A DNA stretch of 7,882 bases from Thermoanaerobaculia bacterium. GTDB taxonomy: Bacteria > Acidobacteriota > Thermoanaerobaculia > Gp7-AA8. Positions 6,508 through 7,882 of this stretch are shown one piece after another (position 1 is the stretch's first letter; every line of letters starts with the position of its first letter). The notes below the pieces were generated by a model. The model saw nothing but the letters and a program-made list of their open reading frames with translations, ran no database searches and was not told the origin of the DNA. The stretch lies in NCBI GenBank assembly GCA_017883215.1, contig JADGOA010000174.1, positions 1 to 7,882 on the forward strand. Direction: 5' to 3'. The position numbers and the translations under genes are program-made.

Positions 6508-7602
6508 ATGCAGGCTCGCCTGGCACGGACCATCGACCTCAACTTTCTCGGCACGGCACTCGTGCTCGCCGCGATCGGCTGCATGCTGATCTACAGCTCC
6601 ACCTATTTCAGCGATCCGGGGCTGAACCTGCTGCACAAGCAGTTCCTCTGGATCGGCATCGGCATCGCCCTGATGGTGATCTTCCTGATCGTCGATTACC
6701 ACGTGCTGTTCGACATCGCGCCGATCCTTTACGCCATCGGCATGCTTCTGCTGCTCTACCTGATCGTCTGGGGCGAAGCCACCCGCCATCACAAGTCGTG
6801 GATTCACATCGGCAGCCTTCAGTTCCAGCCTTCCGAGTTCATGAAGGTCTTCACGGCCCTGATGCTGGCCCGCTTTTTCGACTCGAACGATCGCGCGTAT
6901 CTCAACCTCCGGTCGTTCGTCGTCGCCGTCGGTTTCGTTCTTGCGCCGATGGCGCTGATCCTTCTCCAGCCCGACTTCGGCACGGCCGCGTCCTTCACTC
7001 CCCTGCTCTTCGTGGCCATGTTCTTTGGTGGCATTCGCTGGCGGGTGTGGGTGGCCATGGTCCTCATCGGAGTCATGGTCCTGCCGCTGGCGTGGTTCTT
7101 CTTCCTCAAGCCCTACCAGAAGGAACGGATCGTCGTCTTCCTGAACCCGGAGCGCGACCCGCGGGGATCCGGTTTCCAGGTGATGCAGGCCAAGATCGCC
7201 ATCGGTTCCGGCGGCATTCACGGAAAAGGATTCAAACAGGGGACGCAGGCCAAGTATGGCTACCTCCCCGTGTCTCACACCGACTTCATCTTCTCCGTCC
7301 TCGGCGAGGAGTGGGGGTTCATCGGGGTCATCATCGTTCTGAGCCTTTACCTGTTCCTGGTCGTGCAGGCGCTGACATTCGCCAAGAACGCCCGCGATCG
7401 CGGAGGGACCTTCCTGGTCGTCTGTCTGACATGTTTTTTCATCTTCCACGTCCTCATCAACGTGTCGATGCAGATCGGCGTGTTGCCGACGACCGGTATC
7501 CCGCTGCCGCTGATCTCGTACGGAGGATCGCAGGCGATGACCAACTTCATCGCCATCGGCCTGATTCTCAACGTCGACATGCGAAGGTTCGTCAATACGT
7601 GA
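6508..7602 (+). CDS. rodA: RodA, SEDS-family peptidoglycan glycosyltransferase of the elongasome
   Basis: RodA polymerises lipid II into glycan strands and acts as a complex with PBP2. The 364 residues are a multi-pass membrane protein, probably ten segments. SEDS signatures are SWIHIGSLQFQPSEFMK (97-113), LLQPDFGTA (152-160), FLNPERDPRGSGFQVMQAKIA (211-231, with Q224), YLPVSHTDFIFSVLGEEWGF (252-271) and ISYGGSQAMTN (336-346). D259 in HTDF corresponds to the conserved extracytoplasmic aspartate essential in RodA. The frame stays open upstream to 6238, but that would add 90 arginine-rich residues translated from the mrdA frame. ATG 6508 gives the family length and lies two bases after the mrdA stop. 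No clear ribosome site precedes it, so translational coupling to mrdA is likely. Confidence 0.97.
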   Translation: MQARLARTIDLNFLGTALVLAAIGCMLIYSSTYFSDPGLNLLHKQFLWIGIGIALMVIFLIVDYHVLFDIAPILYAIGMLLLLYLIVWGEATRHHKSWIHIGSLQFQPSEFMKVFTALMLARFFDSNDRAYLNLRSFVVAVGFVLAPMALILLQPDFGTAASFTPLLFVAMFFGGIRWRVWVAMVLIGVMVLPLAWFFFLKPYQKERIVVFLNPERDPRGSGFQVMQAKIAIGSGGIHGKGFKQGTQAKYGYLPVSHTDFIFSVLGEEWGFIGVIIVLSLYLFLVVQALTFAKNARDRGGTFLVVCLTCFFIFHVLINVSMQIGVLPTTGIPLPLISYGGSQAMTNFIAIGLILNVDMRRFVNT

Positions 7603-7611
7603 CCGGCTGCT

Positions 7612-7824
7612 CCACCAGTTGCTGAGTTGCTCAGTTGCTCAGTTGCTCAGTTGGTGCTGAACGATGTGGCACAGACACTTTTGTCTGTGCATGCCATGGG
7701 CAAGACACGGGTACCGAGCTTCTTTGCCGGCACGGTCGCCAGTCTCTCCTGCCAACCCTGCGTTGCCGAAGTTCGAACCCAGCGACTCAGCAACTTAGTA
7801 ACTCAGCAACTCAGCAACTGGTGG
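7612..7824. repeat. Long-armed inverted repeat of 8-base units after rodA
   Basis: The left arm (7612-7652) is built from GTTGCTGA followed by three GTTGCTCA units. The right arm (7784-7824) is built from AACTCAGC-type units. In register, 38 of 41 positions pair, counting G-T pairs, and the first 20 (7612-7631 with 7805-7824) are perfect. The three mismatches (7632, 7640, 7648) are spaced exactly 8 bases apart, at the same unit position, because left units read GTTGCTCA where right units read GTTGCTGA in complement. The loop of about 131 bases holds a smaller hairpin. It begins 10 bases after the rodA stop. A 3'-end or transcription-boundary role is possible but unproven. Confidence 0.85.
7669..7690. 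repeat. Nine-bp hairpin inside the post-rodA inverted repeat
   Basis: GCACAGACA (7669-7677) pairs perfectly with TGTCTGTGC (7682-7690) around a four-base loop, CTTT. No T-run follows on the + strand and no A-run precedes it, so it is not a classical intrinsic terminator in either direction. It looks like a discrete palindromic insert within the loop of the larger repeat. Confidence 0.65.
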
Positions 7825-7833
7825 GTGGAGGCC

Positions 7834-7881
7834 TCAGTAACCGGGCGGGCGGCGGGTACGATCGATGTCGCGCCGTTCCTT
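7834..7881 (-). CDS. Possible 3' end of a convergent gene running off the window
   Basis: Read on the - strand from the window edge, this frame gives KERRDIDRTRRPPGY and a TGA stop at 7836-7834. Twelve of fifteen third codon positions are G or C, as in the genes here. If real, the gene converges on rodA and the repeat at 7612-7824 would be a shared 3' boundary. An alternative is a + strand gene starting at ATG 7865 (MSRRSF). Neither can be decided from so few codons. Confidence 0.22.
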   Translation of the reverse strand, partial: KERRDIDRTRRPPGY

Positions 7882-7882
7882 T

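Noticed and set aside
6499..7449. A 316-codon - strand open frame opposite rodA
   Set aside because: It is very rich in D, E, Q and H with no membrane or catalytic features. It is a shadow of the hydrophobic rodA codons.
7669..7690. An intrinsic terminator for rodA
   Set aside because: The stem is good but no T-run follows on the + strand and no A-run precedes it for the - strand.
7771..7780. A tRNA suggested by GTTCGAACCC, a T-loop-like string
   Set aside because: The flanking bases do not form a normal T stem on the + strand, the - strand version is mostly wobble pairs, and no acceptor or anticodon arm can be placed around it.
7612..7824. A CRISPR array
   Set aside because: The units are 8 bases, directly adjacent with no spacers, and inverted between arms. 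The same reasoning applies to the heptamer arrays.

Overview
This window holds a bacterial cell-elongation (rod-shape) gene cluster, all on the + strand: a FecR-domain membrane protein (410-1855), then mreB, mreC, mreD, mrdA (penicillin-binding protein 2) and rodA. The DNA is GC-rich with strongly G/C-biased third codon positions. The canonical mreBCD-mrdA-rodA order, the MreB sequence style and the FecR/Ig-type neighbour suggest a Gram-negative-type phylum such as Acidobacteriota. That placement is an impression from sequence style and could not be tested here.

Layout. Bases 1-409 are non-coding. They contain a composite inverted repeat (5-211) whose inner arms are also four-run G4 motifs on opposite strands, a short heptamer array (330-357), and an extended -10 promoter-like site (387-395) just before the first gene. 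The FecR-domain gene is separated from mreB by 149 bases holding a heptamer-built hairpin and a possible weak terminator. mreB and mreC are separated by 125 bases holding a 29-bp hairpin made of GCGAGTA units. From mreC onward the genes are tightly packed: a 4-base overlap for mreC/mreD, then gaps of 6 and 2 bases. They are almost certainly co-translated. After rodA, 280 bases hold a 41-nt-arm inverted repeat of 8-base units and a smaller hairpin in its loop. The last ~50 bases may be the edge of another gene.

Function. MreB filaments on the inner face of the membrane organise the elongasome. MreC and MreD link them across the membrane. RodA (SEDS glycan polymerase) and PBP2 (transpeptidase) build and cross-link the lateral wall peptidoglycan. 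All key catalytic motifs are present, so the machinery looks intact. The FecR/FN3/Ig-like protein has one N-terminal membrane anchor and a large extracytoplasmic part. Its position beside mreB makes it a candidate envelope partner, but nothing in the sequence proves that.

The most unusual content is non-coding. Every gap longer than 100 bases carries an inverted repeat or short-period array, mostly built from 7- or 8-base units, with different but related units in each gap. This looks like a recurring class of intergenic element, and the upstream G4 inverted repeat is the most striking single structure.
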